Assembly: GCF_020882245.1 (NCBI RefSeq)
Contig: NC_083598.1
Coordinates: forward strand, 4,457,178-4,521,177
Direction: 5' to 3'
Source of the DNA: Rhopalosiphum padi
Taxonomy: Eukaryota; Arthropoda; Insecta; Hemiptera; Aphididae
DNA: 64,000 bases
Below the pieces are notes generated by a model. The model searched no databases, was not told the origin of the DNA, and was given only the letters and a program-made list of their open reading frames with translations. Made by a program: the position numbers and the translations under genes. Of the stretch, positions 49,744 through 60,730 are shown piece by piece; positions within the stretch are counted from its first letter, which is position 1, and each line of letters opens with the position of its first letter.

Positions 49744-50328
49744 CAGAGGCGGAACTTAGATTTTTTACTTCCGGGGAAAATATTAAAATTACGCCCAAAC
49801 ATAGGATCAAGACTGAAATACCCTTCCCTACAATTGTTTTTTTAATAATTGGAATTCAAATGACAAAAATACTACATACTTATTGACACACATAATAATA
49901 TAATGTTAACTAACAGAGTTAAAAACGTCAAGCTAGTTCATACTCATAAATCGTATTATACCTACTTATGTTACAATAATATTAAACTAAATAAAAGTTA
50001 TTTTGGTTTTTACACAACTATTTGCTAACTATTAAAATTAGTAATAACAAACGTATTTAATTAAATGAAAGAACCTTTTTATTGAAAGAAAAAATGTTTA
50101 TATAGAAATCTGATATTTAAATATGCACGATAGTTGTACAGTATATACACTTGAAAAAAAAAATGTATATCAAAATAATATTATTTTTATATTTTTATTC
50201 TCTTGTGAAATTTGGAATTTAATATAAAATATAGATTATTACATATTATTGCTTAGACTAGGGCCCCTATCGTGAGTTGTGGGCCCGTGGCGGTTGCCCA
50301 CCTTGCCCACCCGGTATTTACGCCACTG
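49744..50328. mobile_element. hAT-like element, CAGTGGCG type, inside the intron
   Basis: The left end is CAGAGGCGGAACTTAGA. The reverse complement of the right end is CAGTGGCGTAAATACCGGG, followed inward by GTGGGCAAGGTGGGCAACCG and GGGCCC blocks. These termini and the GGGCAAC interior are typical of a common insect hAT-like group. The flanking 8-mers do not match, so the target duplication has been lost. It lies in the same intron as, and about 118 bp before, the acceptor of the terminal exon. Confidence 0.6.
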
Positions 50329-50446
50329 AGCATCAATACATGCCTAGTTTCGCTCAGAACCTGAATTAGGTATTATAGTTTATACCAGTATTATACTACA
50401 ACGTATAAACTTAAACGAATCTAATCATAATCTTACCGTTAACTAG

Positions 50447-50521
50447 GATGATGTCCAGAACGATGACCAAAATGGCGAATCCCGAATTGTATTACAAAAA
50501 GACCACAACGCAATACAATGA
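50447..50521 (+). CDS. Candidate terminal coding exon, partner of 49078-49378
   Basis: The acceptor CTTACCGTTAACTAG ends at 50446. The phase-0 frame reads DDVQNDDQNGESRIVLQK, then DHNAIQ and TGA at 50519-50521, continuing the phase-0 end of the exon at 49378. The joined C-terminus is acidic then polar, a common tail composition. A poly(A) signal AATAAA follows ten bases after the stop. The pyrimidine content before the AG is moderate. Pairing with 49078-49378 is inferred from strand, phase and proximity (1068 bp intron), not from homology. Confidence 0.5.
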   Translation, partial: DDVQNDDQNGESRIVLQKDHNAIQ

Positions 50522-50530
50522 CCATGACGA

Positions 50531-50536
50531 AATAAA
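50531..50536 (+). promoter_or_regulatory. Poly(A) signal
   Basis: AATAAA lies nine bases beyond the TGA at 50519-50521. This implies a very short 3' UTR; ATTAAA and AATATAA words near 50571-50582 are alternatives. The hexamer is common in A/T-rich DNA. Confidence 0.32.
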
Positions 50537-51787
50537 ATGATAATTTATTATGTCATCACAGCGACATGAGTATTAAATAATATAAATTAGATTAATTTTG
50601 TACTATAATCTCGATTACAATATATATTTATTTTGTTATATTTATATTTTTTATTCATAATATGCGTTTTTTTTTAATTTGTATTATTAGTCTGTCTGTA
50701 TATTATGTAAATATGTAATAATATGCACTGTCGTCTGTCGATCGTCGACGTACGGTGTATTATATTATTGTAATAATAATTATCGAGAAATTAAAAATTA
50801 TAAAGCACCAAGAAGGTGAGCGATAGAATTGAGTTGGAAAAATATAAATAGTCGTTCAATACGCGATGTTGGGAAATAGTCTACAGTCAAAAACTAAAAA
50901 GTATATAATATATTAACGAAACAAATTTATATTTTTGATATGATTATAATTTTTTTTTAATTGGAAATTATATATACACACAAATTCCGAATAATAATAA
51001 ATAAAAAGTAGGTATACAATACAATTATTAACATCATTGTTATTGTTGTATTATATAATACTTGGTAAATAATTATTATATTTCAGTTTATTAAAAAAAA
51101 GCTATTTTTATATGTATATATAATATGTCCCTCAACGTTGAAATAAATTAATTTTTAGAAGTAATGGGCTTCTGGAGACAGATACATTTTTAATAAGAAT
51201 AATAAACTTATAATATAATTTTATTTCATTTATATATTTTTAAAGACATAATTTCATTATATTGCACATTTATATGTATTTTTAAAAAGTAGAAAAAAAT
51301 CAGTGCTAGTCCAGATGTAATCTCGGATAAAGAACGCGGGACAAAGAGTCGGATAACAAATAGTCTAAATTAAAAAATGTTTAACTTTTTTTTTACTGTA
51401 AAACAAAGTCTGAAAATTAATTATTCAATTCATCAAATTTATATTTACCATTTTATGTTATTAAAATGTAAAGTTGTATTTAATTTTCTTTTGCAATATT
51501 TTATTCGATTTATGTTCTGTATTAAAGCTATAGTTTATATAAATAATTTATTGTTTAAAAAAATACTTATACACGTTTAAAATACATATATATATATATC
51601 GATATATGTGATTCTATCGGTAATAAAATCTTATTTTTTAATAAATAAATAACAGTAAATAAAGACTACCGACTATCAGATTGATTTACCTAGTGGATTT
51701 CTGTTTTAAAATTTAAAACATTATTTAAATAATTGACTATACTTTTTGATCAAAAACAGTCCAAAGGATATTCTTACATAAGAATGT
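50537..51787. other. A/T-rich non-coding stretch
   Basis: Nothing recognised beyond TA and ATT tracts. Confidence 0.45.
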
Positions 51788-52713
51788 CTGGTATCGGCAC
51801 TGATGCCGCCGGGACATTTGCGGTCGGTACCTTTTTCGTGCCGTTTGTGGTCAGTTTATTTCTATCTATCTGAATATCAAATTGAAGGTATATAGATAAT
51901 TAATTAATTCTATACAGTATAGAATATATTTGTTATAAAAATGTGTTGCCATATACTTGAGAGCTTTAAAGCGTATTGTTTATTGGATATACCGATTTGT
52001 TTCTAATTGGTTGTGTATGGGTATCGTTATAGATGAAGTTTAATATAAGAAGAAAAAAAAATTTAATACATATGGAAGTATTAAATCAAAATTGTGTTAT
52101 GTCAATTACATAGTTATAACTTATAAGTATCATCGAAATCCATCGATAACATTTACTTTCAGAAAACATTATCTTCTGCAGTATATAGTATACACATTTT
52201 TAGAGTTCGTTGCATTATTTTAAAATGAATGATTTTTTCGAAGTGTTGGAAATTACTAAAGGCAATGCTTTAGCAGTGCACGGTGGTTAGTAATATAGAA
52301 AGTATCGAACCAATAATGCATAATACATAACAGCCTGGTTATGTTTGAATGAAAAAAAAAAAAAGAAAAATGCACAGAAATATTAAAAGCAAGAGGTAAT
52401 AGAATTTTAAATGTTTCAAACATTTGAAAAAATACTTGAACATCGTAGCCAATATTCAAAAGTTAGAATAAGTAATGTAATGTAATAATAATAATAATAA
52501 TAATTAGTAAAAATGTCTGCCAGTCCTAAGCCTGGGAAAGTGTGAATGGAAGTTTAAATATATTCCATACTGTATAGTGTACAGAATCGCTTTAGTATAT
52601 ACTATGTAATATTATATAATTTGATATTTAGTTAAATAGAAATAAACTTACCGGAAACGGCACGGAAAAGGAGCCGACCGCAAATGTTTCGACCGAAAAT
52701 GCCCCGGAACCAG
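51788..52713. mobile_element. DNA transposon or MITE with long TIRs and 5 bp TSD
   Basis: The left end is CTGGTATCGGCACTGATG and the reverse complement of the right end is CTGGTTCCGGGGCATTTT. Inward both share GACATTTGCGGTCGG / AACATTTGCGGTCGG, CCTTTT-CGTGCCGTTT, AGTTTATTTCTAT, AATATCAAATT and TATACAGTAT-GAATATATTT, giving inverted repeats of roughly 150 bp. The element is bounded by a perfect direct repeat, AATGT, at 51783-51787 and 52714-52718. It is 926 bp, with no transposase frame inside. The CTGG termini and 5 bp duplication do not let me place it in a superfamily. Confidence 0.85.
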
Positions 52714-53711
52714 AATGTCTATATAATATGTCTAACACCAATATCGTCGTGCTATAGTAAAATTGGTATTCAATCTATGCACGACACTGCTAGTTCGCGG
52801 CGAATATAATATAATATCATAAGTACCATACAACGATCGCGGTACAAATGTGTACAATAATTGTCGATTATACATGTGGGTTTCCGTGGCCGGAGGGCGT
52901 ATTTAAGGGAGAAATAGGCCCGTGCCTTCTGCGCGACCGTTTGCCGTATTTGTATAAATAATATTACGCGCTGTATAATTAAACGATTAATATTAATCAA
53001 CGATGGTGTATTCTGTTTTTTTGTGAACGTCGTTGTAGGAATTGTAATTATTGTTTTTCCGAGCTTAACCCCGACGACGACGTGTCATCATGACTGTAGT
53101 TTCTATATAACTCACGTTTAAATGTCGTCAGTTTCTGCCCTCGCTCACCATTAAGCATTTTTAAATACTCCCCCTGTTCGTCGTTTTAAAAAAAATACAC
53201 CGCATTCGGCTCATCACGACACGATTACACAGCCGTTATTTGTATTGCTTTCGTATACCTACTACTGCTTACGTATAATATTATGACGCACCTCCGTGGA
53301 CGTTATCGCGGGGTTTTCGGTAGATATTTATCGAGAGCTGCGTCGCGTCGGCGGTCTAGCGCAATAAACTCGGTCGTTTGATGTCAAGAGTCAACAGGAG
53401 AAAAAAATCGCGACAAAAAAAAAAACCGTTTGTGAATAAATTAGCGTCTATAATATAGTGGCTACAGCAGTGGATTCCTGGCGACTCGTGTAAATAACAT
53501 ATTGTATATAATATGTGCGCGTGCGTGTTGTAGATTCGCACGCGGGCGAATCGGTTTTCATTTTACGTATACACAATGTATATTATCGTTATTTTACGTG
53601 CGAATTCCACTTCGGCTGGAATGTACAATTATTTATATCAAGCGCCGCGGCGGGCGGCACTGCGGATGCGCGACGTACCTCTTGTCCTGATAGCAGAAAA
53701 TACTTTGAATT

Positions 53712-53734
53712 TAAAAAAAAAAAAAAAAAAAAAA
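53712..53734. repeat. Poly-A tract
   Basis: About 22 consecutive A in otherwise GC-rich flanks. It could be a retrotransposed tail on the plus strand, but no target duplication or source sequence was recognised. Confidence 0.8.
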
Positions 53735-54318
53735 CACGATCACAAACTCGCACAGCACCGCGAATCCAATAATATAACAGCGGGTGAAAATATAGTTTCG
53801 ATATGGGTATATCATATCGGTTACACGTCAGAGCTGCGTGTGGGTTGCGACGTTACCGGTCATTTATTTATTATGATAATATTATGCTCTCGTAGTTTTT
53901 ATAAAAAAATTTAAGCTCGCTAGAATTCACTATGACGATTTAAGTTTTTTATACGTGTAATTAACACAACTCTATGTTGGCTAATAATCCTGCATAATAT
54001 TTATAGCGGTGCATCACCACGGTAGTCGGATATTGTCGTTTGGTAAAAAAAAAAAAGAAGAAAAATCTTCAACGTATCTGTTTGTTATAATCTATCTATT
54101 GTGAAATTTTATGTATTCGTTGAGATCGAGAATAGGACATGATGGGAATCTCTCTCGATATGAGTTATGACCGACAGCTGTACGAAGTATATACGTACAA
54201 AGTAGCCACTACATAATACAAGTATTGAGGTATGTATTCAAGACCATATAACATTCTTATTGCAGTTTTATAACTGACGATTTACAACATTGTATGAAAC
54301 AATATTTATGATAAAAAA

Positions 54319-54347
54319 GTGTGTGTGTGTGTGTGTGTATGTGTGTA
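54319..54347. repeat. (GT)n microsatellite
   Basis: GT dinucleotides with one AT interruption. Confidence 0.88.
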
Positions 54348-55084
54348 GTATGTTTTTTATATGAAACAACAGTATGCGTGTTCATTGCATTATACTTACT
54401 GTAACTGTATTTATATCGCATACATACACGATATATTATATTATTAAAGACGAACGAACTACGGTTATGTTTGCGTTTTTCCAATGACAGAAGCTGAGTT
54501 CATCGTCAACAACTTTCGTGGCGGTGGAATTACTCAATAAAACCGAATTTACCATAATAATAATCGTCGCGTCAAAAAGCCAGCACTCTCGTTGTTATAC
54601 AGTTATGATTCGCTGTTATTTTCTATATTCGATTAGAAAACGGAACTACCGACAAAATAACGATAGTCGACAGCTGTCGTTGCATTGTACACGATTAGCG
54701 CGCTAAACTTTTATGTATACGTGATAAACTACAATATTATTCTAATACAGCGTTAAAATAATATGATGTTAAAATGAAAAACTATAAGTAGAACAGTTGA
54801 TTTGAAACCCGATTGTTTCAACAAGAATATATACCAAAGCAATAATCGAAAGACCAACCGTCGTCGGTTACACACGTTGCATGTTTTACCGCGGTTTGTC
54901 TCGTACAAACTATATTACGCACACACGTATCGTAAAATACGACGTACAATATGACAAAAATATTACAATTTGAACAAACCCAGTGGACAATTTTACGTTG
55001 GGTTTTATATATATTTACATATAAACCAATGAACTGTATGACGATTGTCCTTAGTTACGCAAAACAGGGGTCTTATTAAAAAAA

Positions 55085-55255
55085 AAAAAAAAAAACAGTA
55101 AGTATACTTTGTTGTACAAAAAATCTCAAAAATTAAATATACGATGGTCTTTTTTAAGTATATTTAGAAATTTAAAAAAGTAGAATTTGAATAAATTATT
55201 ATTCATTATCTAAATGAAAACACTGCGGTGAGTATATGCTTGGTGAATCGTACTG
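55085..55255. mobile_element. TACAGGGTGATTC family, right-end fragment D
   Basis: The reverse complement of the right end reads CAGTACGATTCACCAAGCAT followed by ACTCACCGCAG and an A/T block, AATTTCTAAATATACTTAAA, like copies E and C. It stops at an A tract at about 55080, so the left part is missing. Confidence 0.55.
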
Positions 55256-55955
55256 TGTATTATGCACGACCACCAAATTATAATATGATGGTCGCTTATA
55301 CAAGTGAAAAACAATCCGAAATATAAATATCAATATCAATATAATTACCAAGCGTACGATATACCTAAGTAAGTCATAAAATAATATTACGTATATTAAT
55401 CGCGGTCCGGTCGTGCGTTTGCCCTTCTCACTATCCGGGCAATACACAATATTATATTGTAGCACAAATCGAACGATTAAATTTGCATTTTATTAACGAT
55501 AATTGTAAACTCTGTAGAAATCATGTCTGCTTTTTGTAAACGACATCGTGACGATCTTCGTACAATCGACGATCGCCGCACGACCACCCTTTTAATAATT
55601 TACAAATCAGATTCGAATTGTATGAGGCTGATCGATAATATAATAATATATGATATAATGTGTGTAGATACATAACACTGGTACTTATTACGTTTTGATT
55701 GCCATACGGTGAGAATATAGATATTACTTAAATTATCTAATTAATTAACTGTAATGTATTTAATCCGGTTTGTTTACTTTTACAGTGCTAAATTTAATTT
55801 TGAATTGTTTATAAACGCTTCTACGTGTATTGGATTATTATATTATACTGAAAATATTTAATACAATTTTGTAAATTCTATAAACAATATTATGTGTCTG
55901 TATATTGGATGTAACACGAAACAAAAAAATATACAGAATAAATTAATATAAAAAA
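55256..55955. other. A/T-rich linker
   Basis: Nothing recognised. Confidence 0.4.
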
Positions 55956-57040
55956 TGCGGGCAAAATGGGTACCGATCTGCTGTACAGGTGTCGAGTGGC
56001 CAGTTGGTCACTGTAATTGACGTGTTAAATTTTAAATTAATGATATATTATTATAATTGTATATAAACAAAAATTCTGAGCGGATAATGCAGGCTGACAG
56101 ATCGTGTCTGATAAGTGCCTTCGTGAAATTATGTTTTTTGGTATCACTATCAAAGTAGTTTATTTTACATTTTTACTATTGATATTACGGTGGGTTGAAT
56201 TAATTTTTGCAAAAAAAAATTACATTCACCATATTATTAATATTTTATTATTGTTATTAGTTTTTAACTTTTAACTGAATACCACCTTACCGTAAAGGCT
56301 GTAAAACAGTGTCAAAAAGTTCATGTTATAAATAAGTAATAGATTAACATTAATCTACATAATTTTAAAATTTCATTGTGTATAGTAAAATTTATTATAT
56401 ATGTAAAAGTTTTAAGTTTTCAGGAATAATGTTTTTTTAAATTATAACAAAATAATCAACATCGTTATTCATCGTTTAAATATGTAATTTCATCAAAATG
56501 TTAACATTAAAAGTCTATAAAAGTAACTATGATTAATTTAAGAATTTAGTTATAGTGTAAAATATTTATTAAGATTTATATTCAACACTATTGTATTAAA
56601 TGTTCAAATATTATAGCTATAAAAATTGAAGACTTTTTACTACTACATGCAGTTGCAACTTCTCGTGATTTTCACGGGAAAAAAAAACAATTTTATTTTC
56701 AAACATATGCATTTTTAATATGCCAAAATTTTATGAAAAATATATTGTATGTATAAAAAAGTATTATATTAAATAATATACTGTATTTGGTGACAATATT
56801 TCAAGAATCTACAGTTTGTCGTTTTACAAAATAAACCCAATCGATTTTTTCAAATTCTGGTTTTGCTTAAAATTTCATGTTTTTTTCAGATTATCAAGAA
56901 AAACTTTTGACCCTCAAAAAGCACCAATTGGATCCAATTTAAAACGACTCTCGGAGGTAAAAATTGAAGTATTTTTACCGAGTCAAAAAGTGATGACAGA
57001 CGCAAAAAAAAACACACACACACGCAGACATTATATTATA
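55956..57040 (+). repeat. Unclassified dispersed family, longest copy
   Basis: The 5' end has GGGCAAAATGGGTACCGATC and TGCTGTACAGGTGTCGAGTG, then the blocks shared with 34455-35020. It continues through TACTACATGCAGTTGCAAC and CTCGTGATTTTCACGGGAAA (about 56640-56680) and finishes near AAAGTGATGACAGACGC plus a CA tract. It is the fullest copy here and shows both ends. It has no convincing reading frame; the 101-codon frame at 56816-57121 lies inside the repeat and is not a host gene. Transposition mechanism unknown. Confidence 0.78.
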
Positions 57041-57817
57041 GGTATTATAAAATCAATACATCCATATATTGCTCTGTTCAGAATCCAAAAAATTTACGCA
57101 TTTTATAAAAATATCATTTGAAAATATTAATCGAACGGACTAAAATTTCCTAGTGGAGCTGAATACGAGTTATTACTTGTACAGTTCCCACTTCACCACG
57201 GTTGTAGTTCACGACGCTCAACGCGAGCACGCCGCACGCCTCATATATTATGTGGCACTTGAAGGGATTTGGTATATTATGGTTAACGTGTGTTATATAA
57301 CATGTGTACGCGGGCTTAGGTAGGTATACCTATTATTGTGCGTTTTATATTTTTATACTCTGTAAAATAGTGCGCGAACCGTCGTATACAGTCGAGTGAT
57401 TTTCGTTTTTCGATAACTATTACAGTTCGCCGACCACAGCCGGAAATCCGTTGATATACTTTTTAGAGTGACCAATAAATGCGGGAACGCGGGGGAAGGA
57501 CCTCGCTTGAAATTTGTCTACTGCGTATCAAAAACGATATTGAGATAGTCTCGAGTAACAATAATCAACGGTTTCATTAGTCGACGAACTTGATGCGCAT
57601 TGAATTTAAAAAAAATATAATAATAATGAATTGGTTTTAAAGTTATTTATTGAACGACGTTTATATATAATTGACCAGTGATGTACACCGTTTAAAAATA
57701 ATTAATCGTGCCTTTCGCGATTATAAATCAAACACTTATTTGTAAATCGATGAAAAAAAATCACTTTAAATACGTATTTTTACGCCAAAGACTAACAATT
57801 ATATGTAAGCATATAAT
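57041..57817. other. Non-coding stretch
   Basis: Mixed composition with CpG at 57180-57245 and 57470-57500. A 33-codon frame at 57479-57580 was noted and not called. Confidence 0.4.
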
Positions 57818-58336
57818 TCAGGGTGATTCGCCTAGCATGCTCCTCCCCCCATTTTTATTTCCCCCCTTATAAATAGATTTATTAAAATGTTGAAAATTTA
57901 AGTATATTTAAAATACATTTTTCTTAATAATTATTAATCATACAATTATTTAAAAAAGTTATTGTACCTAAATCAAAATTATAACCAGCAGTTTTAAGTC
58001 ACTTAAGTTTATGTATCAAGCATAATTTTAATATGTACGTAAATGATAATCGATTCGAGATAACCCGGGTGGAAGGGGAAGGGCTGATGACGATAAGCAA
58101 ATTATAGTGATTCGAAGTTTAGTTTTAAATACATCACTATTCATAGTGAAAAGGTTAATTTTCATTTGAAAAAAAAGTCTGGAACACCATTGGAACTTCT
58201 TAAATTATATATAAATCTAGTTATTTGAAAATTTGATCCATAAATATATTTAAAAATATCAAAAATCAGAATTGGAATGAATTATTTATCAAAGGTAGAA
58301 AAATGGGAGTGAGCATGCTTGATGAATTACCCTGTA
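57818..58336. mobile_element. MITE-like element, TACAGGGTGATTC family, copy C
   Basis: The left end is TCAGGGTGATTCGCCTAGCA followed by TGCTCCTCCCCCCATTTTTA. The reverse complement of the right end is TACAGGGTAATTCATCAAGC followed by ATGCTCACTCCCATTTTT. It is the best preserved of the two-ended copies, at about 519 bp. The interior TTCAAATGAAAATTAACC matches copy E. It has no coding capacity. Confidence 0.76.
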
Positions 58337-58954
58337 AATATGCTAGTGGACGGGGAATTAATTGTACAATTTGGAATCGGGTATATACTGGAAACCGTCT
58401 GTGAATCCGAGGTGCAGGCGGGTTAAATCTTCTTCATCCTTGTCATCATTCGCAGAAGCTTTTAAAATCAATAAATTACTTATTCATCATGTCCGATAAA
58501 AATTTTTCAAAATAAATCATACGGTGATCGGAAAAAATTATCAAATCATTTTACACATTATGGTATACGGTATTTTTTTATGGTTTTTATTTTAGAAAAG
58601 TACTCCAAAAGTTTTATTTATATAATATACTCACACGGCCACACGACCACACAGTATGTATAGACAGTTTAGATTGATTGGTACCACTTTTCGAATAAAA
58701 ACTGAAGATATTTTTTTTTGACCAGACATATTATTATAGTTATTGTTGTTGTTATTATATTATTATTATTATTGTTTCGACATGAAACCATTTTGGAGCA
58801 CGTGCGGCACGCTTTGTTTTTCAGAACGTTTTATAACTACGATATAATATTATATTAATTTGTTATTAAATTATAAGGTACTAGGCAGGTATAGTTACCA
58901 CAACTCTGTATCAGAAACGCACCGAAAACGTACACTATAATTGAGCTACCGTGA

Positions 58955-58995
<41 letters not shown>

Positions 58996-60230
58996 ACAAA
59001 TCAATGTTTACATTGATAAATTTACATAAAATTATGGTTTCGGGGCAACACAAAAGTTTACACGAAAATCAGGTTTTCTAATAAGTATCCCTCTTGTAGA
59101 TAATTGGCCTTCGGGGGTTTGTATTATAATAATATGATTTTTGATTTAATTTTAGTATTGATATATCATAATATAATATTTATGTATATATATGTAATAT
59201 ATATTATTATATTTATATAATATATAATATCGTTTACGTTTACGATAACTTGATTTTTACAAAACGACGTCCGTGTTCATATTTTATAGACGAAATTGTT
59301 TTATAAATTTATATCTATCGTAAAGTAATTACTTCCGTATTGAGTCAAAAAATATTATTGTTTGTTTTATATAGACTTTTGTACATTTACTTTATTACAG
59401 AAAAAGAACAACTATTGCATTATAATAATACTATGTAAAATCTTATATATTATTATTGATTTATATAATTTCCAAGATCTCAAACTCGGGACCTTCGAAA
59501 AAAAATTCCAAATTACGAATGATGATCGATTACATTTAGATTTTAAAATATGAAAACGTTATTGCTTTACTGCTTTACAGTTAATTAGCTTCTTACCTAT
59601 ATTGATAATATTATTATTTAAACATAATATTTTATTAATTATACATCCTATACAAACCTGATATTTGATACGTTAGAACGAAAGATGGATTTTATTAATA
59701 ATTTTAGCAACTCAATTACTTTTTTCCCATTGAAGTCAACTCGCATTAAGCTGATTGCTATTTTTTTTTTTTTGTTCTTATAGCACTCGTCATAAGGATG
59801 TCTGCAATGTAATAGAGGCAAAAACAGTTAATACGATTTTAATAAGAACACATAGAATCGACGACAACAAGTCTTCATCGAATACGTTTTCCGGTCAGAA
59901 ATTTGCATTATACTATAGCGATATTATATTGTTATATACGAGAAGCCGATTGTAATAATAATATGTGAGTAGGTACCTACTGCGGCGTAGTAATCCAGCC
60001 GCGAAGCTATTAAAATTTATAAATTGAATGTACCGCCATAGCTATATAGGTAGGCTGCAGGTCTCGACGATTGCGCCTCGGGAAATTATTAGGCGATCGA
60101 AATTTTCTTTTAAAAAAAATCGCGCGGTCTACACCACACAGATTGATCGTCTATCGCTTTCGAAACACACGGGCCGTCGAAAACACGCTCTGCGTTAGAC
60201 GGTTTACGCATAGTACGGCGTAATATACGC
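58337..60230. other. A/T-rich non-coding stretch
   Basis: AT-only tracts near 59160-59230. CpG rises from about 60000. No gene supported. Confidence 0.42.
58955..58990. repeat. (TTA)n microsatellite
   Basis: About twelve TTA/ATT units. Confidence 0.9.
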
Positions 60231-60730
60231 GTATACAGCCCCGCTGCGGCGCACCCCTTTGCAGACTTGCTCGCGATAACAAAAAAAAACTATATATATA
60301 TACACACAGGGATGGAACCGCCACTATATATATATACTCTCCCCGAGGCCGAGTGCGCGCATATGTATATACGAAATAATATCGATCTGTCTAGACGGCC
60401 AGACACTCTACTCCGCTACTGCTGCTGGCTGTTGTTGCGCGCGAAGGGGCGGGTTGTGTGTGTGTGTGAGACGGCGGGAGGGCGAGTGGACGAGAGGGGC
60501 TCGAGCTAGCGGAGGGGTGGGAGACGTCGCCGGGTGACCTTTTCTCCGGCGCGGCCCTCTTTAAGCCGGTGCGAATTATTGGCAAACGAAAAAAAAAAAA
60601 AAATTGTTTAAAAAACCCAAACGAAACACGAAAGAGTTAAACTGCCGCGCAGTGCGCGACCAGTGTGTGTGTGTGTGCGTGTGTGTGTGGCAACCGGAAA
60701 GAACCGGTCCCGCGTGCGCAACACAGACGT
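60231..60730. promoter_or_regulatory. Strongest GC/CpG-rich island
   Basis: GCCCCGCTGCGGCGCACCCC at 60238 onward, GCGGGAGGGCGAGTGG near 60475 and GGCGCGGCCCTCTTTAAG near 60550, with GT tracts. This is the longest GC-rich block in the window and the most likely gene start. Frames on both strands (60267-60509 on +, 60391-60585 on -) are low-complexity and consistent with untranslated leader. The direction of transcription cannot be decided. Confidence 0.38.
60664..60690. repeat. (GT)n microsatellite
   Basis: GT dinucleotides with one GC interruption. Confidence 0.88.

Larger units (their letters stand above)
52719..55084. other. Non-coding stretch with CpG-rich part
   Basis: CpG-rich DNA at about 53020-53700 (CCCCGACGACGACGTG near 53070, GCGTCGCGTCGGCGG near 53340) may be a promoter island, but no exon with both signals was defined. 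Overlapping frames at 53502-53914 run through a poly-A tract. The rest is A/T-rich. Confidence 0.4.

Noticed and set aside
53502..53914. Overlapping plus-strand frames of 62-112 codons
   Set aside because: They share the same CpG-rich DNA in different phases and run through a 22-base poly-A tract.
57479..57580. 33-codon ATG frame
   Set aside because: No splice signal, domain or conservation evidence; short GC-biased frame.
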